Below, piece after piece: positions 35,701 to 45,226 of a stretch of DNA of 64,000 nt (its first letter is position 1; every line of letters begins with the position of its first letter). A model generated the notes under the pieces. It worked only from the letters and a program-made list of their open reading frames with translations, ran no database searches and had not been told where the DNA came from. Position numbers and translations under genes: made by a program. The stretch comes from GCA-020345945 sp964596985 (GTDB taxonomy: Archaea; Thermoproteota; Bathyarchaeia; RBG-16-48-13; GCA-020345945): contig CAZQWG010000003.1 in NCBI GenBank assembly GCA_964596985.1, positions 62,001 through 126,000 on the forward strand, given 5' to 3'.

Positions 35701-35848
35701 TGATCTGGATCTGAAACGAGACAAGGAGTTTATCGAAAATACTGTCCTGTCAAATATAGCACCCGATACGGTCTACATAAACGGGGACTCCTACCTGGAA
35801 AACACCAATCCAATCGAACTCGAGTTCAAACGACTGATGAGAGTCTGA
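32777..35848 (+). CDS. mod: Type III-like Mod adenine methyltransferase
   Basis: A 1023-residue beta-class DNA methyltransferase. The catalytic motif DPPYNTGG is at about 501-508, and the AdoMet motif FDFFAGTGTTAHA at about 782-794, the beta order. It carries a 500-residue N-terminal extension, long for Mod (usually about 600-700 total). The middle should hold the target-recognition domain. Base composition changes inside the gene: the first kilobase is GC-rich like the upstream helicase, while about 33.9-35.5 kb is clearly AT-rich. This suggests replacement of the recognition region. The Res gene follows after four bases. Confidence 0.88.
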   Translation: MSSGMRSADRARGLLKQLFRTENADLDFGIYRIMNFKRAEIERFIDKDLIEAAEAEFKEFAGAGAAELENELEKRKREINDFVPGTIGEDWVVLKNHDLPKVKEFIGVLEEYRAASLSEEQVQDVFNHVYEFFSRYYEDGDFIPRTRYGGRDKYFIPYNGEEVLLHWSTKDMYYVKTGEYFNKYSFRAGRFRVTFKLVQAQIEQGNVRGDKKFFILHYEDPVYFDEASGEVEIRFNYRVLTDEEKEKYSGRKTQDDLIDEALTKIGSSLGVSSISGTLRPHGDEEKSLMRKHLEAYVERNTKDFFIHKDLKSFLSRELEFYLKNEVWDLNTLENTSESQTKLMMAKAKAVRGISTKIIEFLAQIEEFQRELFEKKKFVLRTDYCITLDLIPEEFYEEIGKNEEQVEEWRELFNIEDETKGTLLSINNGRPLNPELLKVYKHLVLDTRHFDEDFKLRLLEAITNEQDLDDLLNGLLIKSENFQALNLISQKYRERVECIYIDPPYNTGGSPFLYKNNYRHSTWSSMMHNVVDKSIEFLTASGVFISSIDDFEVHKLGFLLDNTFSEDGMLGILVVESKPSGRTQDLFLATCHEYYLFYSLNPQDVRIRFFELGEERTKAYKYEDDISAYKWRDFLRTGGYSTPEERPNSYYAIYYNNDTGKISLEKEPKSIEILPIDSNGRKRVWRKTRPSFLRHLKRNEISVSKGQSESYKVYIKDRIKKGIRPKSVWTGSKYDASTHGTKLLKSMFGGELLGYYTTPLYPKSLYAIQDVLRCVVKDNQDALVFDFFAGTGTTAHAVINMNQQDGGSRKYILVEMDDYFDTIMKPRIQKVMFSDEWKDGRPLSGDSPGGFFKYQILEQYEDTLNNIEFIQSDKSIQSRLDRMPDYFLTYMLDYETKDSSTRISFEQFRTPFDYRIKTISGGEEREELVDLVETFNYLLGLHINRLRAFKNGDRLYRVVYGTRGNEQVVVIWRDMPDLDLKRDKEFIENTVLSNIAPDTVYINGDSYLENTNPIELEFKRLMRV

Positions 35849-35852
35849 TCCC

Positions 35853-38800
35853 ATGCCCAAGAACCCAAAAGCCGAGAAAGAGTTCAAGCTTGAAGACCAC
35901 CTGATACTAGCTCAAACTATAGCAACAAAACTGGGCATGAAAGACCTAGACGATATAACCCAGTTCGCTGAAGACTCTGAGGGCTACGAGGATGATGGCA
36001 GAACAAAAATGCACCACCTTATCCTCAGGAAGCAAGGACGATGGAAACTCCCAGAACCAGTACTCCAGAAATACGATGACAACATAGAGAAACACCTCAA
36101 AAAGTTAAGAAAGACCTGGGGCCAAAACCTCAACCTCAAGTACTTCCAGTATCTGGCAGCCATCTTCGCAGAGATATACCTTGATCACTACTTCCGGGAC
36201 CCAAAAGAGTTCATAAAAATCCTGAACACATGGAACAAGAACCGGGGTTCAAAGGAAAGCATTCCAAGAAGCATTATACAAAATCCCAAACTCGCATACT
36301 GGATGGCTACTGGTAGCGGAAAAACCCTCATCATGCACCTAAACCTCCTCCAGTTCCACGAGTACAACAAGGGACCTCACCGACTTGACTATGACAATAT
36401 AATCCTTGTCACAAGCGACGACAACATGTCGGAGCAACACAGAGACGATTTTCAAAGAAGCGGAATATCAGGAGATCTCTTCGACGGAACCACAGGCGGC
36501 TATTTCTACACAGACAAGGATAAGGTCAAGATCATAAGCATCCATAAGCTCAAGCTCCCAGGCGAAAAAACCGGAGAAGGCGTCACGGTAGATGTGTCAG
36601 CCTTCGGAACTAGGAATCTGGTGTTCATCGACGAAGGCCATAAGGGGCAGAAGTCAGAAGACGCCAAATGGAAAACAGTACGAGAAAAGCTTGCAGAGGA
36701 CGGCTTCATTTGGGAGTACAGCGCGACCTTCGGTCAAACTATAACAACCAGGAAATCCCCCTACTTCGATGAGTACAAGTACAGCATCCTCTTCGACTAT
36801 TCATACAAGTACTTTCATCAAGACGGCTATGGTAAAGACTTCAACATACTCAACCTCAGCACATCCAAATTCAAAGATCAACATGTGCCAATCCTTCTTC
36901 TGGCAAACACACTGGACTACTACGAACAGCTACTTGTGTACAAGGATACACCAGACATCGGCGAATATCAGATAAAAAAACCACTGTGGATCTTCGTCGG
37001 GAGCAAAGTAACTACAGAGAACTCTGACATACTTGAAGTAATGAAGTTCGTGGGCAACCTATTCAAGGCAGATAGAACCGCCATAATCCGCCAGATAGAG
37101 AAAATCATCGTAGAGGGCAACTCAGGAATACTAGGACCAGACAACAGAGACGCCTTCACCCACCACTACCCAGAAAAAAACTTTGTCTACCTTAGAGAAC
37201 AGATCGAAAAAAGACATACAACCCCAGAAGACATCTACGAAGGAATTCTCACCCAGATATTCCACATACCATCTGGGACCGCTGGCCAGCGACTCGAACT
37301 CTACGACATCAAGAACGCTGAGGGAGAGATCGGGCTCAAAGCAAGCACCTCAGAGCACTTTTTCGGCGTCATCAATATCGGCGACAAATCTGGTTTCCTT
37401 AAGCTGTTACAAAAAGAAAACAGTGATATTACGATAAGAGAAGAAGCCTTTCAAACCTCACTGTTCGATACAATCGATAGAAAAAACTCAACCATAAATC
37501 TTCTCCTAGGAGCTAAGAAGTTCATTGAAGGCTGGAACAGTTACCGCGTCTCTAACATGTGTCTGCTCAACATAGGAAAACGAGAAGGGCCTCAAATCAT
37601 CCAGCTTTTCGGAAGAGGAGTCCGACTCAAAGGGAAGAACACAAGCCTAAAAAGAAGCAGACACCTCCCCGGACCCCACCCCAAACACATTGAGACTCTC
37701 GAAACTCTCAGAATATTCGGCATCCAGGCTAACTACCTCCAAAACTTCAAAGAATACATCGATCAAGAAAATATACCCACATACGAACTTCCCATACCAA
37801 CAGCTAAATTAGAACCATTCCCAGAGGACCTCCAAACCATTACCTTTGAGGAAGGCTGGAACTTCAAACAGACTCTCTTCGAGTTCAAACATGACGAATT
37901 CCTCGAATACCCTGGAATAGACCTACTTCCTAAAGTTCAGCAAATCGATAGTAGAAACCGAGAGTACATCGCTCCCGACACAGAACTTCAGGAGAAAGTA
38001 ATAAGCCAAGAAGTATTAGACCTCCTGGACTGGGACGAGATATACTACCAAATCCTAGAATACAAGCAGACAAGAGGAATTTATAACATACACATCGAGA
38101 AAGAATCCCTCAGGCACATAATAGAAGACAAGTACTACAAACTATATTGCAACGAAGAAGATGTAAATCCACGAAAATTCTCGGATATAGATAGAGTAAA
38201 AGAAGTAGTAGTAACCATACTGAAAAAATGTGTAAATCAATATTATAGGAGAATAAGGCTGGCTGAAGAGAGAAAACATATTCAACTAGCTCCAATTACA
38301 GTTGAAGATGAATCACTACTAGACAAATATGATGTCAAATTAAAGACACGGGACAAAAGACTAGTTGAAATTGTAGAGGAACAGGCTGAGACAATCAAAG
38401 AAAAAGGCTATCAAGCAAGATTGACAGGGGACTACCTCATTAACGCCTACTATCAGAAGCACCTCTACCAGCCATTATTATCAAAATCTAGGACAGATGT
38501 AATCACTACAACTCCCACTGGTCTCAATGAAGGAGAGACGAAGTTCGTAGCTGATCTTGAGAACTATCTCACAAAGAAATCAGTTCCTGGGAAGGAAATA
38601 TTCCTTCTCAGAAACCTTACGAGAGGAAAAGGTGTAGGTTTCTTCGAGGAAAACAGCTTCTATCCGGACTTTATTATGTGGATAAAAGACCAGGAAACCC
38701 AGAGAATCATATTCATAGATCCAAAAGGATTAATCCACTTCACACTAGACCATCCGAAACTAACACTGCACAAACACCTACGAACAGAAGTACAGCAAAG

Positions 38801-38996
38801 AATCACAAAACCAGGGATAGAACTCGACGCCTACATTCTATCCACAACCCCCTTCGAACATATTAGCAAAGCCCTTGGAGTAAGGAAGAAGCAAGAAGAA
38901 TTCGCTGAGGAAAACCACCTTTTATTCATGTATGATACACAAACAAGACCGAACGAAAAATACATGGAAACACTGTTCACACAGACACTGAGATAA
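35853..38996 (+). CDS. res: Type III-like Res helicase-endonuclease
   Basis: A 1047-residue SF2 translocase-nuclease. Walker A is ATGSGKT (about 152-158), motif II FIDEGHKG (about 256-263), motif III-like YSATFGQT, and later IQLFGRGVRLKG for motif VI. The C-terminal nuclease has FYPDFIMW (about 935) and IIFIDPKGL (about 952), giving a PD..DxK centre. It would cut DNA that the partner Mod has not methylated. A segment near 38.1-38.3 kb is AT-rich. It is the third gene of the RecB-like/Mod/Res operon. Confidence 0.88.
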   Translation: MPKNPKAEKEFKLEDHLILAQTIATKLGMKDLDDITQFAEDSEGYEDDGRTKMHHLILRKQGRWKLPEPVLQKYDDNIEKHLKKLRKTWGQNLNLKYFQYLAAIFAEIYLDHYFRDPKEFIKILNTWNKNRGSKESIPRSIIQNPKLAYWMATGSGKTLIMHLNLLQFHEYNKGPHRLDYDNIILVTSDDNMSEQHRDDFQRSGISGDLFDGTTGGYFYTDKDKVKIISIHKLKLPGEKTGEGVTVDVSAFGTRNLVFIDEGHKGQKSEDAKWKTVREKLAEDGFIWEYSATFGQTITTRKSPYFDEYKYSILFDYSYKYFHQDGYGKDFNILNLSTSKFKDQHVPILLLANTLDYYEQLLVYKDTPDIGEYQIKKPLWIFVGSKVTTENSDILEVMKFVGNLFKADRTAIIRQIEKIIVEGNSGILGPDNRDAFTHHYPEKNFVYLREQIEKRHTTPEDIYEGILTQIFHIPSGTAGQRLELYDIKNAEGEIGLKASTSEHFFGVINIGDKSGFLKLLQKENSDITIREEAFQTSLFDTIDRKNSTINLLLGAKKFIEGWNSYRVSNMCLLNIGKREGPQIIQLFGRGVRLKGKNTSLKRSRHLPGPHPKHIETLETLRIFGIQANYLQNFKEYIDQENIPTYELPIPTAKLEPFPEDLQTITFEEGWNFKQTLFEFKHDEFLEYPGIDLLPKVQQIDSRNREYIAPDTELQEKVISQEVLDLLDWDEIYYQILEYKQTRGIYNIHIEKESLRHIIEDKYYKLYCNEEDVNPRKFSDIDRVKEVVVTILKKCVNQYYRRIRLAEERKHIQLAPITVEDESLLDKYDVKLKTRDKRLVEIVEEQAETIKEKGYQARLTGDYLINAYYQKHLYQPLLSKSRTDVITTTPTGLNEGETKFVADLENYLTKKSVPGKEIFLLRNLTRGKGVGFFEENSFYPDFIMWIKDQETQRIIFIDPKGLIHFTLDHPKLTLHKHLRTEVQQRITKPGIELDAYILSTTPFEHISKALGVRKKQEEFAEENHLLFMYDTQTRPNEKYMETLFTQTLR

Positions 38997-39105
38997 ATGC
39001 GAACTAGATTTGTAGTCCTAAATCCGATTTCACAATTTGTTTGATGGCAGATTTCTAGATCCCAAATAGAATAATGTGAAACTTGTCATGTGCTAGTAGC
39101 TTCAT

Positions 39106-41157
39106 CTATACTACACCAGCCAGAACCGCTGATTCTGCTACAACCTTAATAGGTATGGATCTCGGGTCGGCGTGGAACCGTAGGAAGCATTCACCGCGCC
39201 CCATCCATTGTAGCTGCTTCGCTTCCTCTCCTGAAAGCTCTAGTTGCCGAGTGCAGAAGTCGACGTAGTCGGCGTTAGTCGACCCGAACAGGATTAAGGT
39301 GCCGACTGCTTCTAGGAACATCGGGGGAAGATCAGTCGGCGAGTGGGTTATGGCGACCAATCCATGCCCGATCTTACGCATCATTCTGATATACTTCGTG
39401 AGCGGGGGTTCGATGATGCCTCCTGGCACATCTCCTAGAACAGGCTTCGAGAAGAGGTGTGCCTCCTCTACAACGATCAAGAGCCGAAGTTCCTCGTGAA
39501 CCTTGTAACGGCTGTAGAACAATGTGTTCGTCTGTTCAAGGATACTCCAGACTATGGCTTTCTGTAAGTATTCAGGTAGACCTTTGAGAAGGAAGCAGAC
39601 CGGCTTCCCGGACCTGTAAAGCTGGTCAAGGGTGAGATCTGATTTTCCGATCCTGTAAGCGCCGACACTGAAGATCTCAATCTTGTTCAGTATTCCTCGT
39701 GCTAGATTCACATCTTCAGGCTTGATGTCATTTGACCGTAGCTTCTCTGATAGGTGGTGGTAAAGGGATTCGAAGTTGACGTTATTGCTGGCTTGGTCGG
39801 TCCAGGTCTCAGGCTTATCTGCCTCAACCCTATGTTTCTCGTAGAGTTCTGAAGCAATTGTTCTGAAATAGAAGCGTTCGTCTCCTCTCAGCCCGGCGAG
39901 ATAGGTGAGCATCTCAGCGATCCCATTAGACACGGAGACTGGGTCAGCACCGTTCAGAACGAAGGGGTTGATCCGCTTCTCCCTAAGATCTATAACCGTA
40001 CCACCGAGTTCTCGGATGAAGGGGGCATACTCCTCAGCAACATCGAATATCCACGACGGAACCCCGAGAATGAGGTAGGCCCGATAAGTGAAGGACTTAA
40101 TGAACGTCGTCTTTCCCGTTCCCATTGGTCCTAGGACGGTTATGTGGTGGGAGGGTACGATTCGCGGGTTCCAGCAGACCGGGATCCCATCTGGTGTCTT
40201 CCCGATGTAGACTCCTTGAAGCAGTTTCCATAGGGGAGGGAGGTGCCGTGCGATCAAGGGATTCTGCCATGCTAGGTCAAGGCTGAGCACGGATAGTGGC
40301 TCAAGTCTCCGGGATGAGTGGGTTTTCAACGCCATCTGGGCACCCGGAAAAAATGTTCGGGACGCCTCGAGCAGCTCGTCATCCCTCAGCTCCTCCACAG
40401 TGACTCCGATGTCGTTCTGGAACCGGTTTACGATGTGGGTGGTGAAGTCGGAGAGCTTCCGCTCCAGCTCCTCCAGGTCCTCGGCTTCCGCCCAGGTCAC
40501 AATGAAGAATCGTGCCTCGTACGGCTCTTCTAGGCTCTGCTCGATCCTTTGGAGCACCGCATCCCTCTTCTCAGCTTCGTCAAGGTGGCTCATAGTGCCG
40601 CCTACATCGTAGCTGGACTTGTACATGTCCCTGCTCTTCCTCAGCCCGATCATAAGGCTCTCCTTGTCGATCGGAAGCTTCACGTGGTACGTGGCGATTG
40701 CCATATCCCTGCTACTCATCGTACTCGCGTAGGCACGGAGCCGTCCGTCCAGCTCCCCACGCTCCATCGACTTCCAGGAGTACGGTACATCCGTAACCGC
40801 ATAGATCTTGGATCCAATGTAGTGGTCATCCTCTGTTACCCATGATAGAAATCCCTTTTCAGGAATGAACTCGGCGATTTCCGGTCCAAGCAGGGTCGCC
40901 GCGAAGTCTTTCGGGTGATGGCGTAACCCTGCGACCGCATCCCTGTAGGCTATATTCCTACTGTTCTTGACCATGTATGCGAAGAATACTGCACTCCCCG
41001 CCGAAACCACGATCGGGATCATAGACCATGTGGACAGCGTTATCACTCCGGCAGCACCGCTGACCACAAGGCTCAACACACTCACCGCCAGACAGGCGAT
41101 GAGCAGGTTCCTGAATGTCAGGTGCCTGTAAGCTTTGATGGTTTTCCTTTTGCTCAA
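39106..41157 (-). CDS. virB4: VirB4/TraC-like conjugation ATPase
   Basis: A 683-residue membrane-attached ATPase. Two hydrophobic helices near residues 15-40 and 43-63 precede a soluble VirB4-type N-domain. The motor has Walker A GPMGTGKTT (about 341-349), FDVAEEYAPFI, Walker B LLIVVEEAHLF, and an Arg/Gln-rich end AITHSPTDLPPM. VirB4/HerA-type motors drive pilus assembly or DNA transfer in archaeal conjugative elements. Its ATG overlaps the TGA of the giant surface protein gene, so the two are coupled and should work at the same envelope site. Confidence 0.85.
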   Translation of the reverse strand: MSKRKTIKAYRHLTFRNLLIACLAVSVLSLVVSGAAGVITLSTWSMIPIVVSAGSAVFFAYMVKNSRNIAYRDAVAGLRHHPKDFAATLLGPEIAEFIPEKGFLSWVTEDDHYIGSKIYAVTDVPYSWKSMERGELDGRLRAYASTMSSRDMAIATYHVKLPIDKESLMIGLRKSRDMYKSSYDVGGTMSHLDEAEKRDAVLQRIEQSLEEPYEARFFIVTWAEAEDLEELERKLSDFTTHIVNRFQNDIGVTVEELRDDELLEASRTFFPGAQMALKTHSSRRLEPLSVLSLDLAWQNPLIARHLPPLWKLLQGVYIGKTPDGIPVCWNPRIVPSHHITVLGPMGTGKTTFIKSFTYRAYLILGVPSWIFDVAEEYAPFIRELGGTVIDLREKRINPFVLNGADPVSVSNGIAEMLTYLAGLRGDERFYFRTIASELYEKHRVEADKPETWTDQASNNVNFESLYHHLSEKLRSNDIKPEDVNLARGILNKIEIFSVGAYRIGKSDLTLDQLYRSGKPVCFLLKGLPEYLQKAIVWSILEQTNTLFYSRYKVHEELRLLIVVEEAHLFSKPVLGDVPGGIIEPPLTKYIRMMRKIGHGLVAITHSPTDLPPMFLEAVGTLILFGSTNADYVDFCTRQLELSGEEAKQLQWMGRGECFLRFHADPRSIPIKVVAESAVLAGVV

Positions 41158-44100
41158 GGCTTCTCACCTCCCCTACACCTTTTACCAAGAAACGCTAGTC
41201 CACGCCAGATGCTGCGTGGGCGCCATCTCTCCATGTCCATCCCCTCGAACTGTCCACGATACTTCCTCCTGAGGAAGCTGTAAAGCAGAAGCGGGACGAC
41301 CGAGACCGGATACGCGAGATACAGCGGAGTAGATTCGGGGAGGACGAAGTAGGCGGTCTCAGTAACGACGGGAAGCTCTCGGAGGATGAAGCCGCCCATC
41401 CACCTCCTCCACTCCTTACCCCTATTGGTCGCTTGGACCACCAGAGAGTACACCTCATCCACCGGCCAGTCTAAGGCATCGACTACGGCAGAGTATACCT
41501 TTCCTTCCCCAAGTTCAAGGCTGAAGGACTTCTCGCCTTCAGAGGTGGTTAGAGTCATGACGACATCTAGAGGTGTCCGTGGTGGCTTGTTGGGGTCCCA
41601 GCAGCTGGCCTCAACCCTAAGCGCTCCCCCCTCGTCGGGCTGGACTGGTAGAGTGGAGTTCGGTGAGAGCTGGACACCGTTTATCCTCACCCAGTCGATC
41701 CGTGGAGGGCTGACCCCACCGCCACCGCCTCCTCCACCGCCTCCAGGAGGTCCTCCACCCGCCGAGCCTCCTCCCTGCTTTGGCGGGGTTATGGTGAAGC
41801 TGGTGGTCTCCATGCCTCCGTGGACGCCGTCATCCCATATGACTAGGGCGCTGTAGTTCCCAGTGGGGCTGCGCAGGGTCCAGTTACCGCAATGAATGTT
41901 GGTGGCGGGCTCCGATATCGTTCCGTTCCAGCTCCCTCCCTCCGATTCTGGGATCGGCTTTCCGTCAGGGTAGTAGAGGCTCACGGCGTATCGGCCCCCA
42001 CTGGCATAGTTCCCTTCTAGGTCTTGCACGGTGAGGTTGAAGTAGACCTCGATCTTAGGGTAGGTCCCGACGACGCTCGCTATGAAGCCCTTCAGATAGT
42101 TCGGGCTCGTGGCTTGGATCTGGTACTCGCCTTCCTTATCGACGGGTATCGTTAGCTGACCGTCGACCAGACTGCTCTCCCCCACCATCTCTAAACCATC
42201 TGGGTCTACAACCCTTTCTAGCGTGTAGTCCCCGGGGATGGTGAGGATTATTCTGCTGTTCTCGACGACCGCCCCATCGACGATAGGCGGATCGTAGCTC
42301 AGCTTGAGGAGGTGCTCTGTTGCCAGCCCAGCCCTCAGGGTCGAGTGGTGGCTTGTTGTGGTGGAGGCGCCTCCGACTATCCCGCAGATCAGGGTCCCGG
42401 TAAGCTGAGCCCCCTCAACTATGACCTCGCCGCCATCATAACCTTCCAGCTCAACCTCCCCGGTAGTGGACACAGTCTTCTGCTGTCCGCCGTTCATGTA
42501 TCTGAGGAGGGCTGCGTTCAGCTTCACGCGGATGACCAAGTCTTTGACATTGAACCTGCTCTGGTTCCTAGCGGTGGATAGGGCCCTGAACGCGGCACTG
42601 TTGCCGGTCAGGTTCCTCCCCTCTCCGTTGTGATTGTTGTCGAACCGGATCCTGAAGGACCCACCTACTAGCTCATGGATGCGGTCTGTCAGGTCCATAG
42701 TCGATTGTACATAACCCTCCGTCTCTCCCTCCCCATCTGCGAAGAAGGTCTGGGACTTGAGAGCTTCACCTGTCTCGTTCAGGATAGTGATTGATTGGCT
42801 TCCCTGCCCCTCCCCTAGATATGCGACTGAGATGTCGTCTATCCTCAGCTGCCAGTGCCAGTACTGCCCATAGTACTCTGTTCCGACCGTGACCGCTGCC
42901 ACCCCGAGCAGGATCTTCCCATACTTGTACTCCTGGGAGCCGTAACCTGACTGGAACCCCGGCCATCCGTAGGCGTGGTTCCCTCCTCCACCCTTGACGT
43001 TGACCCATCCCCACCGGTTCTCTATGCTGAACCCTCCCCAGCCCCCATCGCTCCATGCGATGTAGGTGGCTACCCATGCCCCGTCGCTTGCCCTCAGGAT
43101 CTGGATTCCCACCGCTGTCTTATGGTCCGATGCTCCAGGCGGCTCCCCGTAGAGGTCGTCCCCGGCACTGTGGGCGGAGAAGGCGTAGTAGATGTCTTGG
43201 TCGCAGGTGACCCCTATCACGAATCCCCCGTAAGCTTCCTTATCGCTGAACGCGTCCAGGGTTGTAGTTCCGGCATCGCAGATGTCCGGGTTCCCCCCTC
43301 CCCAGGGGCCAGCCTCGACCACGGTTCTCGCGACCTCCCGTCTCGCCTCCCAGCTGAGGGTCAGCCCCTCGACTATCGAGCTTGGGTAGGGCAGGGAGAA
43401 CTCCCTCTCAGCGTAGGCTGAGGTCGACACACCCCCCGACGTATCGAAGGATATCCCCCTTGCCCCGTAGTTGAGTCCGGGCCCGACCAGGGCCCACCCC
43501 TCAGTCATAGGGTCGCTGATGGCTGTATGGGTCACCGGGGTCAGGGAGAGGACCTGCAGCATCGCAGCCCGGTCAGTGTCGTAGGAATACCCTGGAGGGT
43601 AGGCTGGGCTGAATGAACCATCAACATTACGTCTATAGTCTGTCCTTACAACGTAAGGGAAGTCGTCTCCTACAGGATCAACCTCGTCTGGACAGTATCC
43701 TGGCGTGCTGAGGAGGCTGACCTCCAACTCGTCCATGGAGAGGTTTCTTCTCTCTACCTTCCCCATGACTAGCGGGTTTGTCCCGCTTGATTGGACCCGC
43801 GGGGCCGCCAGAGGACCCACGATCGCCGGCGTGCATGCCAGCTCATACTCCTCCAGCTCAGCTTCCTCCACCTTCTCCGACCCTTCAGTAGGCGTTTCTA
43901 TCTGAGACTGGCGCTCACCTGGCGGTAGGATTGCCTCGACCAGCCCCGGCGCATAGTATGGAACGTAAGCGACCGCCAGAAGAACGGCGAAGAGAGAGAT
44001 GTAAAGGATCAGCTTCCTCCTCCCTCTCTCTTCCTCCCCAGTCAGGATGCTGCTGTACCCTGAGGAGAGGCAGAGCAGACCCAGTTGCAACATCGGACTT

Positions 44101-44957
44101 CTCCGATCAGGAGGCTTAGGCGGGAGCTCCACCGGATACTCAACAGCCAGCGTCTTCGTCGACTTGTCGGGGGCAACCGTGGCCCTCATCGGCCCCGCCT
44201 GAAGACTGCATTCATCCCTGAGGGATACGCGTATATGGTATCTGACACGTCCGAACACCGGGAGAATATCGTAACGCGTCTTGGAGAAGACGCCGGGACT
44301 TCGCTTCTTCCAGTACTCTATCGTTTTACCGAACCCGTGGAAGTCGAAGACCGAGGAGAGGGCTGCCTCGTAGAGGGGATCCTCATCCGTCCCCAGGTGG
44401 TCCACGCCCCAAGGGTCTGTCCTGATCGGCGTCTCAGCGTTGAGTATAAGAGTCAGCCAGGACCTCGGGAGACGAACAGAAAGGATGCCGTCCGGGTCTG
44501 AAGTGAAGAGGAGGTTGTGGACATCGAAACTAAAGGCTATGGTGTGGCTTGGGATCAGTATCCTCCTCGTGAAGAACTGGGTGTGCGGGCCTCTACCGTA
44601 AGGGTACACACGCTCCTCCACCGCGTCCGTGTATGCACTGAACGTGATGTTCCGGACCAGTGCTAGCGGGAACTTGCCCCTTACCTCCCGGCAAATCTGC
44701 TCGACGCTCTGACTGTAGAGGTTAGGGTCCTTCCCCTCCTCTAGGACATCCTTCCACCAGTAGAGGTAGGCGTGCTCCTTGTAGAAGGTTACCCAGTACT
44801 CCACCCGCACACTCACCTGTGTCGTGGCGAGAGGCTGAGCATAGGAGACAGGGCTCGAAGCGAGGAGAACGATCAGGACAACACCGGCAAGGAGCAACAC
44901 CTTCCCTGCTCTGCGTAAGACCTCTATTCCTGCATGCCTAGAAACAGCGGGCTTCAC
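41154..44957 (-). CDS. Giant surface protein, coupled to VirB4
   Basis: A 1267-residue protein with an N-terminal signal (VLLLAGVVLIVLLASSPVSYA, about 18-38), a second hydrophobic helix near 311-328 (LILYISLFAVLLAVAYVPYY) and a C-terminal one (LAYPVSVVPLLLYSFL). Beta-rich Ig-like and lectin-like domains lie between, with a Gly-rich linker near residue 1070. It shares CxDEVDPVGDDF, the NAALLRYMNGG module and the PRIDWVRINGVQL Ig-like domain with the 1645-residue protein at 23211-28148. With VirB4 it probably forms part of a transfer or mating-contact apparatus. The start is GTG, about 38 bases from a TGTTTAAATA box. Confidence 0.75.
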   Translation of the reverse strand: MKPAVSRHAGIEVLRRAGKVLLLAGVVLIVLLASSPVSYAQPLATTQVSVRVEYWVTFYKEHAYLYWWKDVLEEGKDPNLYSQSVEQICREVRGKFPLALVRNITFSAYTDAVEERVYPYGRGPHTQFFTRRILIPSHTIAFSFDVHNLLFTSDPDGILSVRLPRSWLTLILNAETPIRTDPWGVDHLGTDEDPLYEAALSSVFDFHGFGKTIEYWKKRSPGVFSKTRYDILPVFGRVRYHIRVSLRDECSLQAGPMRATVAPDKSTKTLAVEYPVELPPKPPDRRSPMLQLGLLCLSSGYSSILTGEEERGRRKLILYISLFAVLLAVAYVPYYAPGLVEAILPPGERQSQIETPTEGSEKVEEAELEEYELACTPAIVGPLAAPRVQSSGTNPLVMGKVERRNLSMDELEVSLLSTPGYCPDEVDPVGDDFPYVVRTDYRRNVDGSFSPAYPPGYSYDTDRAAMLQVLSLTPVTHTAISDPMTEGWALVGPGLNYGARGISFDTSGGVSTSAYAEREFSLPYPSSIVEGLTLSWEARREVARTVVEAGPWGGGNPDICDAGTTTLDAFSDKEAYGGFVIGVTCDQDIYYAFSAHSAGDDLYGEPPGASDHKTAVGIQILRASDGAWVATYIAWSDGGWGGFSIENRWGWVNVKGGGGNHAYGWPGFQSGYGSQEYKYGKILLGVAAVTVGTEYYGQYWHWQLRIDDISVAYLGEGQGSQSITILNETGEALKSQTFFADGEGETEGYVQSTMDLTDRIHELVGGSFRIRFDNNHNGEGRNLTGNSAAFRALSTARNQSRFNVKDLVIRVKLNAALLRYMNGGQQKTVSTTGEVELEGYDGGEVIVEGAQLTGTLICGIVGGASTTTSHHSTLRAGLATEHLLKLSYDPPIVDGAVVENSRIILTIPGDYTLERVVDPDGLEMVGESSLVDGQLTIPVDKEGEYQIQATSPNYLKGFIASVVGTYPKIEVYFNLTVQDLEGNYASGGRYAVSLYYPDGKPIPESEGGSWNGTISEPATNIHCGNWTLRSPTGNYSALVIWDDGVHGGMETTSFTITPPKQGGGSAGGGPPGGGGGGGGGGVSPPRIDWVRINGVQLSPNSTLPVQPDEGGALRVEASCWDPNKPPRTPLDVVMTLTTSEGEKSFSLELGEGKVYSAVVDALDWPVDEVYSLVVQATNRGKEWRRWMGGFILRELPVVTETAYFVLPESTPLYLAYPVSVVPLLLYSFLRRKYRGQFEGMDMERWRPRSIWRGLAFLGKRCRGGEKP

Positions 44958-44990
44958 GGGCGGAGAGACCTCAGAACAGAGGTGAAGACG

Positions 44991-45000
44991 TATTTAAACA
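44991..45000 (-). promoter_or_regulatory. TGTTTAAATA promoter of the surface protein-VirB4 operon
   Basis: The TTTAAA core at 44993-44998 lies about 38 bases from the GTG start, predicting a leader of about ten bases. It is one of six near-identical boxes in the window. Confidence 0.55.
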
Positions 45001-45226
45001 AGGGAAATCAGTGGAAAAGAGTCAGAGAACTTAGTTCGAAGTCTTGACCCCCTCACTTAGAGTTTTTTAGTTGAATCCTATCCATTCCCGAACAGACAGC
45101 CTCTTTACCGAAAAAACTCTACTCCCGTTGTCAGCCTTCCTGTCTGCCATTGGAAATCTTTCACACCTTATAGGATTTGAGTTAGGCTGGATATCGATAG
45201 GGCTCAGTTTGGATTCTGTAACCGGA

